Assembly (NCBI GenBank): GCA_964621645.1
Contig: CAZUMH010000021.1
Span: 1 to 39,600, forward strand
Source: CAZUMH01 sp964621645
GTDB taxonomy: Bacteria > Zhuqueibacterota > QNDG01 > JAGLOF01
Direction: 5' to 3'
Length of the DNA stretch: 39,600 nt
A program made the translations under genes and the position numbers. Shown here piece after piece: positions 16,976 through 25,800 of this stretch. The notes beneath the pieces are model-generated. The model did no database searches. It saw nothing but the letters and a program-made list of their open reading frames with translations, and was not told the origin of the DNA. How positions within the stretch are numbered: the first letter of the stretch is position 1; the number at the start of each line of letters is the position of its first letter.

Positions 16976-18291
16976 TCGTAATATTCGAGCCCCAGATGCG
17001 TGATGGGCTCTTCTCCCATTAAATGCCTCAGCGTGTTTTTCAACTTCATCAGCTGGATGAAGAGGTCGTGCTCCGGATAGAGTTTCGGGGCCACCATCGG
17101 GCTTTTAAAGAAGAAAGAGAGCCATTCCTGGATTCCGTGCATCCCGGCCCGCTGGGCCAAATCAAGAAAAAAGATCAGATCCAGCACAATGGGAGCCGCC
17201 AGGATGGAATCGCGACAGAGAAAATTGATTTTAATCTGCATGGGATAGCCCATCCATCCAAAGATATCCAGATTGTCCCAGCCCTCCTTATTGTCGCCGC
17301 GGGGAGGATAGTAATTGATACGCACCTTATGATAGAAATCCTTGTAGAGGTCCGGATAGAGGTCGGGCTGAAGAATATATTCAAGGACGGACAGCTTTGA
17401 TTCTTCTTTGGTCTTAAACGATTCGGGATCATCCAGAACTTCTCCGTCCCTGTTTCCCAGAATGTTGGTGCTGAACCAGCCGTTCAATCCCAGGAGACGG
17501 GCTTTCAAGCCGGGAGCGATCATCGTTTTCATCAGGGTCTGGCCTGTCTTGAAATCCTTACCGGCAATAGGCGTGCCCGTTTCCTGGGCCAGTTGGTGCA
17601 TGGCAGGGATATCTACCGTGAGATTTGGCGCTCCGTTGGCAAACGGAATACCCATCTTGAGAGCGGCGTAGGCGTAGATCATGCTGCTGGGAATATCCTC
17701 GTGATTCTGACGCATTCCCTCTTCCAGGCTGGCCACGGTTTGATGGACTTCTGAAGGTTTGATAAATATCTCCGTTGAAGCGCACCAGATCATCACGGTC
17801 CGTTCAACTCCGGTATCCATTTTAAATGTACGGATATCATCCATGAGCTGTTCAGCCAGGTCCATCTTGTTTGTGCCCTTCTTTATCCAGGTTCCGTTGA
17901 GTCTCTTTACGTATTTCTGATCGAAGACAGCCTTAAGGGGACGTACCGATTCAAGCCGATCCTTCACCCGGTCAAGATCGGAATCCTTAAGGACACCGGC
18001 CTTTTTAGCCGACTCATATCCGTTGTCCTCGAAGATATCCCAATAGGCCATGACAAGATCCTTGGGCGCTGCCAGGGGAACGAGTTCTTTAATAAGGGGC
18101 ACCCGGTTGTCAGTTCGTTTTCCCAAGCGGATGGTACCCATCTGGGAGAGAGAGCCAAGGGGTTTTTGATAGCCGCGAACGATGGATTCGACGCCGGCAA
18201 GAAAAGTTGTGCCGATAGCACCGAGTCCGGGGATGAGAACGCCCAGTTTTCCACTGGGCGGGGCTATGGAAAAAGGATTACTAGACAACAA
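16972..18291 (-). CDS. Inositol-3-phosphate synthase (myo-inositol-1-phosphate synthase)
   Basis: An NAD-dependent isomerase converting glucose 6-phosphate to 1D-myo-inositol 3-phosphate, about 439 residues. Rossmann motif GLGAIG is at 22-27. Family blocks follow: 'NGAPNLTVDIPA' from 219, GKDFKTGQT at 244-252, NGWFSTNILGNRDG at 270-283 with the active-site 'KEESKL' at 295-300, then 'CRDSILAAPIVLDL'. The frame opens with two TTG codons (18291 and 18288); a GGAGG lies 3 nt from the first and 6 nt from the second, so the second may be the true start. It is 23 bp after panD and overlaps the MATE gene. An 8-bp hairpin lies just inside the coding start (18240-18260). Confidence 0.95.
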   Translation of the reverse strand: MLSSNPFSIAPPSGKLGVLIPGLGAIGTTFLAGVESIVRGYQKPLGSLSQMGTIRLGKRTDNRVPLIKELVPLAAPKDLVMAYWDIFEDNGYESAKKAGVLKDSDLDRVKDRLESVRPLKAVFDQKYVKRLNGTWIKKGTNKMDLAEQLMDDIRTFKMDTGVERTVMIWCASTEIFIKPSEVHQTVASLEEGMRQNHEDIPSSMIYAYAALKMGIPFANGAPNLTVDIPAMHQLAQETGTPIAGKDFKTGQTLMKTMIAPGLKARLLGLNGWFSTNILGNRDGEVLDDPESFKTKEESKLSVLEYILQPDLYPDLYKDFYHKVRINYYPPRGDNKEGWDNLDIFGWMGYPMQIKINFLCRDSILAAPIVLDLIFFLDLAQRAGMHGIQEWLSFFFKSPMVAPKLYPEHDLFIQLMKLKNTLRHLMGEEPITHLGLEYYD

Positions 18292-18314
18292 ACACCTCCG
18301 TTGTTGATATATAT

Positions 18315-18674
18315 CTATTTAATTATTTTTCTAACACGATTTTGATCGTCCAGAAGAACGATAGTGGGTCTGTGGTTTTTGGCCTCCTCTTCTTCAATCA
18401 GACAATAGGAAAGAACGATGACGGTGTCGTCAACTTTGACCAGATGGGCGATGGCACCGTTCATGATAATTTCGCCCGATCCCCTCTCGCCCTTAATGAT
18501 ATAGGTCTCTGCCCGGGTTCCATTGGCCAGGTTGAGCACGTGAACCTTTTCGAAGGGCAGCATACCGGATACCTCCAGCAGATCTTCGCCGATGGTTATG
18601 CTGCCCTCATAATGAAGGTTCGCTTCGGTGACACGAGCGGGCTGAATCTTGGCCTTTAACATTTTTAACAGCAT
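18315..18674 (-). CDS. panD: Aspartate 1-decarboxylase proenzyme
   Basis: A 119-residue pyruvoyl-dependent enzyme that makes beta-alanine for pantothenate and coenzyme A. The self-processing site is Gly24-Ser25 in 'LHYEGSITI', at exactly the family position, so the start MLLKMLKAK is right; it also has GGAGG six nt upstream. Later blocks 'VLNLANGTRAETYIIKGERG' and 'IMNGAIAHLVKVDDTVIVLSY' are canonical. It sits 15 bp after the phosphatidyltransferase gene and 23 bp before inositol-3-phosphate synthase. No other pantothenate gene is in the window. No PanM/PanZ factor is seen. Confidence 0.96.
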   Translation of the reverse strand: MLLKMLKAKIQPARVTEANLHYEGSITIGEDLLEVSGMLPFEKVHVLNLANGTRAETYIIKGERGSGEIIMNGAIAHLVKVDDTVIVLSYCLIEEEEAKNHRPTIVLLDDQNRVRKIIK

Positions 18675-18689
18675 TTCAACCCTCCATCA

Positions 18690-19316
18690 TCAGGTATTGT
18701 CATCTGTATATTTACCTTGGTCCCAGTGCCAGACATGCAGAATCCTCTGTATTGCCGTGAGATTTGAGAGCACAGCGACGATCCAGATGGCCACGACCAG
18801 GGCTTTTACTCCGATGATTCCACCCGCCCCAAGGACGAGGAGACGCAGGGGACGCTGCATGATTCCAACCTTGCATTCTATCCCCAACCCTTCGGCCCGG
18901 GCTCGCACATAGCTGACCATGAGAGACCCTCCCAGTCCGATCGCGACACCGATACTGGGGAGATAATAACCGGAATCGATGAAAAAATAGGCCATGCCGA
19001 AGAAGAAAATCACTTCTGAATATCTGTCCATGGCGGAATCATACAGGGCACCGAACCGGGTTACCTTGCCGCTGTGGCGGGCCAGGCGGCCGTCGAGAGT
19101 ATCGAGAATGCCGGAGAGGAGAATAATAACGGCCCCCCAGCGGTAGTGCCCGATGGCCATGAGGTAGGCTGCCAGGCCACCCAGCAGAAAACTGACGGTG
19201 GTGAACGTGTTAGGATGGATACCCAGAGAGGTGAACAAGGTGACCACAGGATCAAGAAGGGAGAAGTAGGCGTTCTTCCATTTCTCCGGAATGGGTTCAG
19301 ACGTTTTAAAATCCAT
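18690..19316 (-). CDS. CDP-alcohol phosphatidyltransferase, probably phosphatidylinositol-phosphate synthase type
   Basis: A 208-residue membrane enzyme with about six hydrophobic segments. The full family signature D-x2-DG-x2-AR-x8-G-x3-D-x3-D is intact at D72, D75, G76, A79, R80, G89, D93 and D97, so it should transfer a phosphatidyl group from a CDP-lipid to an alcohol. The 'RFGALYDSAMDRYSE' form and size resemble bacterial phosphatidylinositol-phosphate synthases, and the gene is two away from inositol-3-phosphate synthase, whose product would be the acceptor. A PgsA-like glycerol-phosphate role is the alternative. ATG start; overlaps the end of rsmI by 11 bp. Family certain; acceptor inferred from context. 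Confidence 0.88.
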   Translation of the reverse strand: MDFKTSEPIPEKWKNAYFSLLDPVVTLFTSLGIHPNTFTTVSFLLGGLAAYLMAIGHYRWGAVIILLSGILDTLDGRLARHSGKVTRFGALYDSAMDRYSEVIFFFGMAYFFIDSGYYLPSIGVAIGLGGSLMVSYVRARAEGLGIECKVGIMQRPLRLLVLGAGGIIGVKALVVAIWIVAVLSNLTAIQRILHVWHWDQGKYTDDNT

Positions 19317-20022
19317 AATGTGCTTCTTTCTTGGTTAGTCCCTGAATCACAAGGACGAACTCTCCTTTGATTTTTTTCTCAGAAAATAATTCAATGGCCC
19401 GGGAAAGCGGGCATGTCATGATTTCCTCGAACTTTTTTGTCAGCTCACGGCCGATACATACTATCCTGTCTCCCAGAGATTCCTTCAGGTCAGCAAGTGT
19501 TCGCAGGAGACGATGGGGAGATTCATAGAAAACCAGCGTGCGTTTTTCTTCTCGTAGCTCTTCCAGCCGCCTGGTACGACCTTTTCGGGCGGGAAGGAAG
19601 CCTTCGAATACGAAACGGTCGGTGGGCAGCCCGGATACGACCAGGGCTGCCAGAAGAGCCGAGGGGCCGGGGACAGGTACTATTCTCAGCGATCGTTTTA
19701 CCGCCTCACGTACTAGATAAAAGGCGGGATCGGAAACTCCCGGAGTTCCGGCATCCGAAACCACCGCTACATCCTTACCGGCCTCCAGCCTGCTGATAAG
19801 AAGAGGTGTTTTTGCTTCCTTGTTATGGTCGTGATAACTTTCAAGGGTTCCTTTGATACCGTAATGCTGCAGCAGTATTCTGGTCCTTCTCGTGTCTTCG
19901 GCGGCTATCATATCCACTTCTTTCAGGACATCAAGGGCTCTCAGGGTGATGTCCTTCAAGTTCCCGATGGGAGTGCTCACCACGTAAAGGGTGCCGGGGA
20001 TTTTCTCAAGATGTTCGTTCAT
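19306..20022 (-). CDS. rsmI: 16S rRNA (cytidine1402-2'-O)-methyltransferase
   Basis: RsmI methylates the 2'-hydroxyl of C1402 in the 16S decoding centre, using SAM. The 238 residues show the tetrapyrrole-methylase-like fold marks 'YVVSTPIGNLKDITLRA', 'AAEDTRRTRILLQHYGI', 'SDAGTPGVSDPAFYLV', 'PVPGPSALLAALVVSGL' and 'FYESPHRL'. The frame is open upstream to 20121, but the family begins right before 'GTLYVVSTPIGNL', so the ATG at 20022 (MNEHLEK) is chosen. That start lies inside the end of the saccharopine dehydrogenase gene (17-bp overlap). The downstream 11-bp overlap with the phosphatidyltransferase suggests coupled translation. Confidence 0.95.
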   Translation of the reverse strand: MNEHLEKIPGTLYVVSTPIGNLKDITLRALDVLKEVDMIAAEDTRRTRILLQHYGIKGTLESYHDHNKEAKTPLLISRLEAGKDVAVVSDAGTPGVSDPAFYLVREAVKRSLRIVPVPGPSALLAALVVSGLPTDRFVFEGFLPARKGRTRRLEELREEKRTLVFYESPHRLLRTLADLKESLGDRIVCIGRELTKKFEEIMTCPLSRAIELFSEKKIKGEFVLVIQGLTKKEAHYGF

Positions 20023-21346
20023 GACCCTGAGGACACCTCTTTTCCGTACAAACGATATCCATTTTTTCCAACTTTTGCAGCACCGGGTTGTAGATGGATG
20101 GATGTACCGGTATTTGTACACCCCTGAGAGTGATCCGGTTTTCCAGGATAAGATGTGCGGCGATGGCTGCGGGCAGGCTTACGGTACGGGCCATGGCTGA
20201 ATGGCCGCCTGGATCCCCGAAACTAGTGAGAGTGGACGTAATCCTTTCTTTTTTTTCGGGAAAGGACGCAATGAATTCGTGATGCAGCACGATCATATCC
20301 CGTTCTCCCTTTCCGTATACCATCTTTTTTAAAAGAAGGAAAGATAGAATGTCGAGAAGGGTGGGCTGATCAGGCGGCGGAGGGTCGGGAGAGAAAAGGC
20401 CGAGCCACTCCAGATTTCCGATTGCGGGAGAATCTTCAGCAAGCCGGAAGCGGTCGCAGACGGCTTTCTTGGCTTCCCCGGAGGACCGGGAACCTGCCAG
20501 CCCAGCGGTAATATCTGCTAATGTCGTCCCGGGGGGATCGTGTCTTTCTTCAAGATCAAGATAACCGAGAGAGGATAACAGCTGCCATGTTTCACACCAG
20601 CCGGGGTAGCGGAGCGTGCCTCGGTAGAGGGAATCGATTCCTTCCAGTCCATAGAGTTGAAGGTACGGGATTGAATCACGGTTGGGATAGGCCTCAAGTT
20701 CGCCTATGCTGGAGAAGGAGAGTTTCCAGGTATGGGAGAAGAGTTCGGCGCTGTCTACCTCGACGATTTTTCCGTTTTTCAGATAGCGTGCCGAGTTCCG
20801 GCCGGCCAGTACGACTCCCCGGGGGCTCCAGCTAAACTTATAGCCCAGCGGGTTGTTATTGGAGTCGGGTGCCGGCAGACCACCGCAATAGGAGTAGAAA
20901 CTCTTGACGGAGCCTCCCTCGGACTTAACACCGTCGATGATGCGCATGGCGGACATATGGTCGATGCCGGGATCAAGACCGATTTCGTTTAGGATGATTA
21001 TTCCTCTTTCCCGGGCGGCGCGGTCCAGCGATTTCATCTCGTCGCTTACATAGGAGGCGGTGACCATGTTTTTGCCTTCCTCCAGGCAGAGTCTTGCCAC
21101 CAGAGGGTGAAACGTGTAAGGCACAAGACTGATCACCAGATCGGCTCCGGAGATCAGGGATTTCATTTGCTCTTTATTGTTCACATCCAGGCCGAAGGCT
21201 GACCCGCGGTCCCTGCCGGCAATCATGGCCAACGCTTTTTCCTTATCAACATCGGCTAAAGAGACGAAAATGTCTGGCTGTTCCAGAAGGTAATCCACCA
21301 TAGGGTGAGTAACCATACCGGCGCCAAGGATCAGTACATGCGGCAT
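20006..21346 (-). CDS. Saccharopine dehydrogenase (glutamate-forming), LYS9/AASS C-terminal type
   Basis: A 446-residue enzyme expected to oxidise saccharopine to alpha-aminoadipic semialdehyde and glutamate, the second step of lysine breakdown. The N-terminal Rossmann motif is GAGMVTHP at 8-15. 'LVISLVPYTFHPLVARLCLE', 'MVTASYVSDEMKSLD' and 'LNEIGLDPGIDHMSAM' follow, then 'SYCGGLPAPDSNNNPLGYKF' and 'EAYPNRDSIPYLQLYGL', the blocks of the SDH half of animal and plant AASS. The protein is a stand-alone SDH, not fused to the reductase. It starts with ATG and a GAGG site 18 bp after the reductase gene and overlaps rsmI. Saccharopine reduction towards lysine synthesis is the alternative direction. 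Confidence 0.9.
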   Translation of the reverse strand: MPHVLILGAGMVTHPMVDYLLEQPDIFVSLADVDKEKALAMIAGRDRGSAFGLDVNNKEQMKSLISGADLVISLVPYTFHPLVARLCLEEGKNMVTASYVSDEMKSLDRAARERGIIILNEIGLDPGIDHMSAMRIIDGVKSEGGSVKSFYSYCGGLPAPDSNNNPLGYKFSWSPRGVVLAGRNSARYLKNGKIVEVDSAELFSHTWKLSFSSIGELEAYPNRDSIPYLQLYGLEGIDSLYRGTLRYPGWCETWQLLSSLGYLDLEERHDPPGTTLADITAGLAGSRSSGEAKKAVCDRFRLAEDSPAIGNLEWLGLFSPDPPPPDQPTLLDILSFLLLKKMVYGKGERDMIVLHHEFIASFPEKKERITSTLTSFGDPGGHSAMARTVSLPAAIAAHLILENRITLRGVQIPVHPSIYNPVLQKLEKMDIVCTEKRCPQGHERTS

Positions 21347-21364
21347 TTCAGAGACCTCAAGAAG

Positions 21365-22684
21365 TTAAATGTGTTCGCTAATATATTCATTCATATAATC
21401 ATATTTGGGAGTAAATATTCCACGGTGCATGAGCAGGCTCGACATCAGGGACGATGAAAGCTGCAGATCGGAAAAGGAAGTGTGAAAATCGGTGCTGGCA
21501 ATCTCAGGGACGAATTTAACCAAAGTGTTGCCGAAATCTCTAGAGGATTCGACGGGGAGCTCACAAGGAAAATTATCAATGGGAAGAACGAGAAGGCCGC
21601 TATTCGAAAATCCATCAATAATTGTATCCTTTTGCGGAAGCCACGAATACACGGGATTGTCAGGCTGTGTCGCCTTGACGGTGCATTCCATTGAACCCTC
21701 GATATCACAGCTGATATCCGTAATAATACGCAGGCTGGCAGAGGGGCCTGAAAATAATTTTCGCAGGTCAGCCATGGTCACCAGACGAGGATAGCGAGGC
21801 GACCAGTAGATGGCATTTACTATTATAGAAAGAAAAGGAAGGTAGCGATGAAATATAGAGGTGTAGTTTTCCGGATGATTATAATAATCCTGTAATCCGA
21901 ATGTGCTGGTGGAAAGACGGGGTTCAACCAGGTCTTCCTCTTTAAACACGACTTTATAGCAGTAGGTCGAATCATTTGTCCCGCTGCCTTTGAGCCGAAG
22001 AAGATCTGCCGGACTGATTTCACGGAAAGGTAAAAGATCAAATATTTCCTGGGCTCCACGGGAAACATTTCCATACCCGGTGAAACCCACCACCAGAGGA
22101 GCAACATCCGCAGGCAGACCTTCCCGTTGCAGGCGTTCCCCACAGAAGCGAACCGCCTGCACAGCCTCCTTTAGAGAAGAGTAATGATATGTCTGCTTAA
22201 TATCTATGAAAGGAGAGACAACACCTTCTTTCTGCAGGCGCTGGCCCAGAGACCAGAGGGTATCAATCATGCCGGCCAAGCCTGCGTAACGGCCAAAGAA
22301 TAGTAAGCGCCGACCGCTTTCATCCATTATTCTTTCATAATCAAAAAGGGTGCAGCCAAGTTCGGCAAGCCGCTGCAGCATAGGACGGTTATGTTTTTGT
22401 CCCTTTATCGTGTGGGAGAAAAACAGATAGGTCTTGGCTGGTTCGAAAAAATCCGGCGGCATTTCTTTAAGGCCGAAGATGACAGGACATTCGGAGAGGT
22501 CGTCTTGAATCCGGGCACCGACTTTACGATAGTCGTCATTGGAAAAGACTCTCAGGGATGATGGTTGTACATAGGTCTCGATTCCATGCGTTCTCTTCAG
22601 TTCCTGCACATGTTCAGGTGTCAGTACGGTGCGGCATTCGTGGCTTTTATTTTCCCGCCGCAGGCCAATCTTTAGGGTGTTCAC
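21365..22684 (-). CDS. Lysine-ketoglutarate reductase (saccharopine dehydrogenase, lysine-forming; AASS N-terminal type)
   Basis: A 439-residue protein matching the reductase half of bifunctional alpha-aminoadipic semialdehyde synthase, which condenses lysine with 2-oxoglutarate using NADPH. The N-terminal alanine-dehydrogenase-like domain shows 'GLRRENKSHECRTVLTPEHV'. 'KTYLFFSHTIKGQ', 'FDYERIMDESGRRLLFFGRY' and 'AGLAGMIDTLW' follow, then the nucleotide-binding 'VVGFTGYGNVSRGAQEIFDL' and 'NAIYWSPRYPRLVT'. These agree with my memory of human AASS far more than with fungal LYS1. The start is GTG at 22684 with AGGA 9 nt upstream and a promoter at 22721-22749. It heads the nine-gene operon. No aminoadipate semialdehyde dehydrogenase is in the window. 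Confidence 0.88.
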   Translation of the reverse strand: MNTLKIGLRRENKSHECRTVLTPEHVQELKRTHGIETYVQPSSLRVFSNDDYRKVGARIQDDLSECPVIFGLKEMPPDFFEPAKTYLFFSHTIKGQKHNRPMLQRLAELGCTLFDYERIMDESGRRLLFFGRYAGLAGMIDTLWSLGQRLQKEGVVSPFIDIKQTYHYSSLKEAVQAVRFCGERLQREGLPADVAPLVVGFTGYGNVSRGAQEIFDLLPFREISPADLLRLKGSGTNDSTYCYKVVFKEEDLVEPRLSTSTFGLQDYYNHPENYTSIFHRYLPFLSIIVNAIYWSPRYPRLVTMADLRKLFSGPSASLRIITDISCDIEGSMECTVKATQPDNPVYSWLPQKDTIIDGFSNSGLLVLPIDNFPCELPVESSRDFGNTLVKFVPEIASTDFHTSFSDLQLSSSLMSSLLMHRGIFTPKYDYMNEYISEHI

Positions 22685-22720
22685 TAATACAGGTCCTTTC
22701 GTGCATCACTAAAACTAAAC

Positions 22721-22749
22721 AGTATAACCATTATATCAGAAAAAGTCAA
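22721..22749 (-). promoter_or_regulatory. Promoter of the nine-gene operon
   Basis: On the minus strand: -35 TTGACT (22749-22744), a 17-bp spacer, -10 TATACT (22726-22721), about 37 nt before the GTG start of the reductase gene. A second TATAAT in the spacer is too close to the -35. The first 13 bases (TTGACTTTTTCTG) recur in the rpmH promoter region. No strong terminator for the preceding SprA gene is seen in 22750-22850, only a 4-bp hairpin with U-run, so some read-through is possible. Confidence 0.75.
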
Positions 22750-22850
22750 GAAAGAGGTGATACGGGTAAAAACCGAGAAGCCGGTATACATTCCTGAAGA
22801 AGGGGAGGGTTTATATAGAAGGGGTTGGTATATGCGTCACAGGGGCTGGC

Positions 22851-25800
22851 TCATCCCGAAAGAGAGATGACCGCGTTAATTCCAAAGGCGGTAAATGAAG
22901 TCGATCCGGCCCGGGTGTTGTATCGCTTTCCTACTTCCAATGAAACGCCGCCTCGGACGGTACGGGTGAAGGAATAGGTCAGGCCAGGCTTGACACTCCA
23001 GTTGTTGTTCTCTGTGATCACCTGGAACTTATCACTTTCCGTGGTCTTGCGCAGGTTAGCCTGACTGGTCATGGAAAAGGTAAGAGAAAAATCAATATTA
23101 TTATCAAGTTTTTTCCCTTTCAGGAAAGGAATTTTAATACCCCCCCGCTTGGCATAGTTCACGGTTAGGGTTAGATCCGAATTAACGGTTTTTGCTATGC
23201 TGTTGCCGTAGGCCGTCTGCTCTGTGAGGGTTTCGCTCAGCCCGTACTTGAAATTGGAACGAATCCCGCCGACGAACTCACAGTTGGCGCCGATGACAGG
23301 ACGGAAGGTTCGGGATAGTTTGGTTTGGGTGATAAGGTCTCCGCTGTAAGTTTCATCCAGTTGTCCGGTGAAGCTGTGATCCAGCGAAAGAGAACGAATA
23401 AATTTCTTTAAAAAGCCGATTTTTTCCAATCCTGTCCACCGCAGGGTCCAGTTCGGTATGGGTAGTGGATTTCCATCTCCTATTTTTAATACAGAGCGGG
23501 AGATATTCTGGGAATTTTGAGTGGAAACAGTCTTGGTGTTTGTATAGCGGTAGTCAAGATTGGCACTCAACTGCCGGGTTATTTTGAAACCGGAACGCAC
23601 GGTAATGGTCCGCTGGTTTTGAGACTGGCTTCTGTCGGATGTCAGGTTGGGAGAGATGTCGACACCCGGATTGTTGGTAAATCCCAGCTGGTACCCCAGC
23701 GCGGGCATAGCGAGGATACCGTAATTCGAGGCATTGTTCACATCTCTGATTTCAAGCCGAATGGGATCGATACTGCCGAAAATTTTCCCGAAACCGGACA
23801 GAATTTTAACAAGGCCGGAACTACCGTCTTCTTTTTCCTCTTCTTCCTTTTTTTCATCCGTTTTGGCCACAGTGCGGGGCTTGAGGCGACGGTTTGTTGC
23901 GCTGGTACGTTGCCCGCCGGACGGCTTTTTACTTAAAGCGGACACCAGTTTCTGCGGATTGAATTGAGTGCTGAAGGTGAGATTGGTGCGAACCGTGGCA
24001 CTTTTACCGCTGCCGCTTGTCTGCATTTGTGGATTGTAATTATAGCCGTACACTGTTGAGTATTTTAAACTGGGAGAGAGCCAGGAGGAGATGGTGGGTG
24101 AAAAGCTGGTGGATATATTTTGTGTTTTAGTGACCAGGCTCTCATCTGAAAGATTGAAGAGAACATCGGACCACTGCATAGTGCTGTCGATATTAAGATC
24201 GTAACTGTTGGCCAGACTGTAATCGAACGAGAGAGGAGTGAAAAGATTCCATGAAGTTGAAAAGGAGCGTGAATAGGTAGACTTGTCAACATTGCTGTTG
24301 ACGCCTCCGGCGGTAGTGGAGGAGCTGGCCAGATCATTGCCATCCATTTTGAAATTGATCTTGGATGGCATAAATAATTTGGTGTCGGCGATTTTTTTCA
24401 GAAATCCTTTAGAGCCAAGCCACTTGAAAGGACGGAAATAGTTTTCCTTGCCAAAACTCAGGTTATATTGGAAAGATCCCTGATACCCCAATCGGGAAGA
24501 GGTTCCGGTACGGGGGTTTTTCTGATCGCCATTGGTATAGCTGAACGATCCGTTAATTGGATCAAGAAAGTAGCGAGAAAGAAATGAGCGGGATTTGCCG
24601 CTTTTGCTGAAACGGACCGAGAGGTTACGGGAGATGTTAGTGGTTCGGGCCGCCTGCATTACTGAATCACTCGCGGTTTCCGGGCTAAGGAGGATGTCGC
24701 TGCCCGGCAGGTATTTGGGTGTCGAGGTCGAGTTGGCAATCCGTGCTGAGATAGGGATGTTAAGGCCCCATTCCCGGGGCATGAGGCGGTCCAAAGCAAA
24801 GGTGAGGTTGGCATTATAGCCTTCTATGGTGGAACCCTCGCCGCTGGAACGTTCGTTAATGGTGACAAAGTCGGCATCTTTATAATCGTACTGGGCGTTG
24901 ATAGACATAAGGTCGGCAATTTTAATATCGGCCTTTGCCCTCATTGCCGTGCCTTTGTCCTTCTGTGCGTTGGAGAGCCGCAGCTCGTCCATCCATAATT
25001 GGCCGGTAAAGGGAGCGGGGCCTTTATTACGAACACCTACTATAAGCCAGCGAATGTTTCGCAGGGATGGATTTCCCTTAATGCTGACTCGTTGATTCTC
25101 AACCCAGCGGGATATGGTGTCCTTAAGAGCCGTTTCCTTTTCCAGTTTTATCTTACTCAAATCCGCGAAGTTGAGATAAATGTCATTATCCTCCCACCCC
25201 GGCTTGACATCCGGGATCAGGACCTCATAATAAATCTCGTCCTGCGTATCCGATCCGAAACGCAGGAAATATTCTATTTCTCCGTCTGGGATCTGGAGAG
25301 AGGCGTCTCCTCCGTGCAGGAACATGCGCAGTGTCTTGTACTGAATCAGGTTTTGCGGTTCGTAGAATCGTTTCTTTGCCAGAGCAGTCTGCCCCGGATC
25401 AAGATCATTGAGCTGCAGGACCAGGGACTGCTCCTTGGAACGAATACGAAGAGTGGGATCGATGTCTCCTTCCACTCCCTCGGGTGGAGTGTAGTCGGGG
25501 TTTTCATGGGTATTAATAACGGCGATTGACAGAGTGGAATCCGTATCGTTGAAAGTATAAAGGCTGTCAGTGGATGATTTTTGGCCGTAATACTTCCATT
25601 CGTTACTGACCAGCTCTATTTCAGCAAATGAGATGAGGGTCGGTTCTTCGACTCCGTCAAGCCAGAGGCGGATGTTTTCCACCCGGGACCAGTCGGGATG
25701 CCCCTCTATATGAGAAGGCTGGCTCAGCGGGATGCGGTACTGGCGCCAGCCGTACTCGGTTTCAGCAACGATGTATTTGGCGTCGGGACTGTTGGGATCG

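Noticed and set aside
20023..20121. N-terminal extension of rsmI
   Set aside because: The added 33 residues lie in the saccharopine dehydrogenase gene and are not family-like.
22760..22800. Possible terminator after SprA
   Set aside because: Only a 4-bp stem with a U-run; too weak to call.
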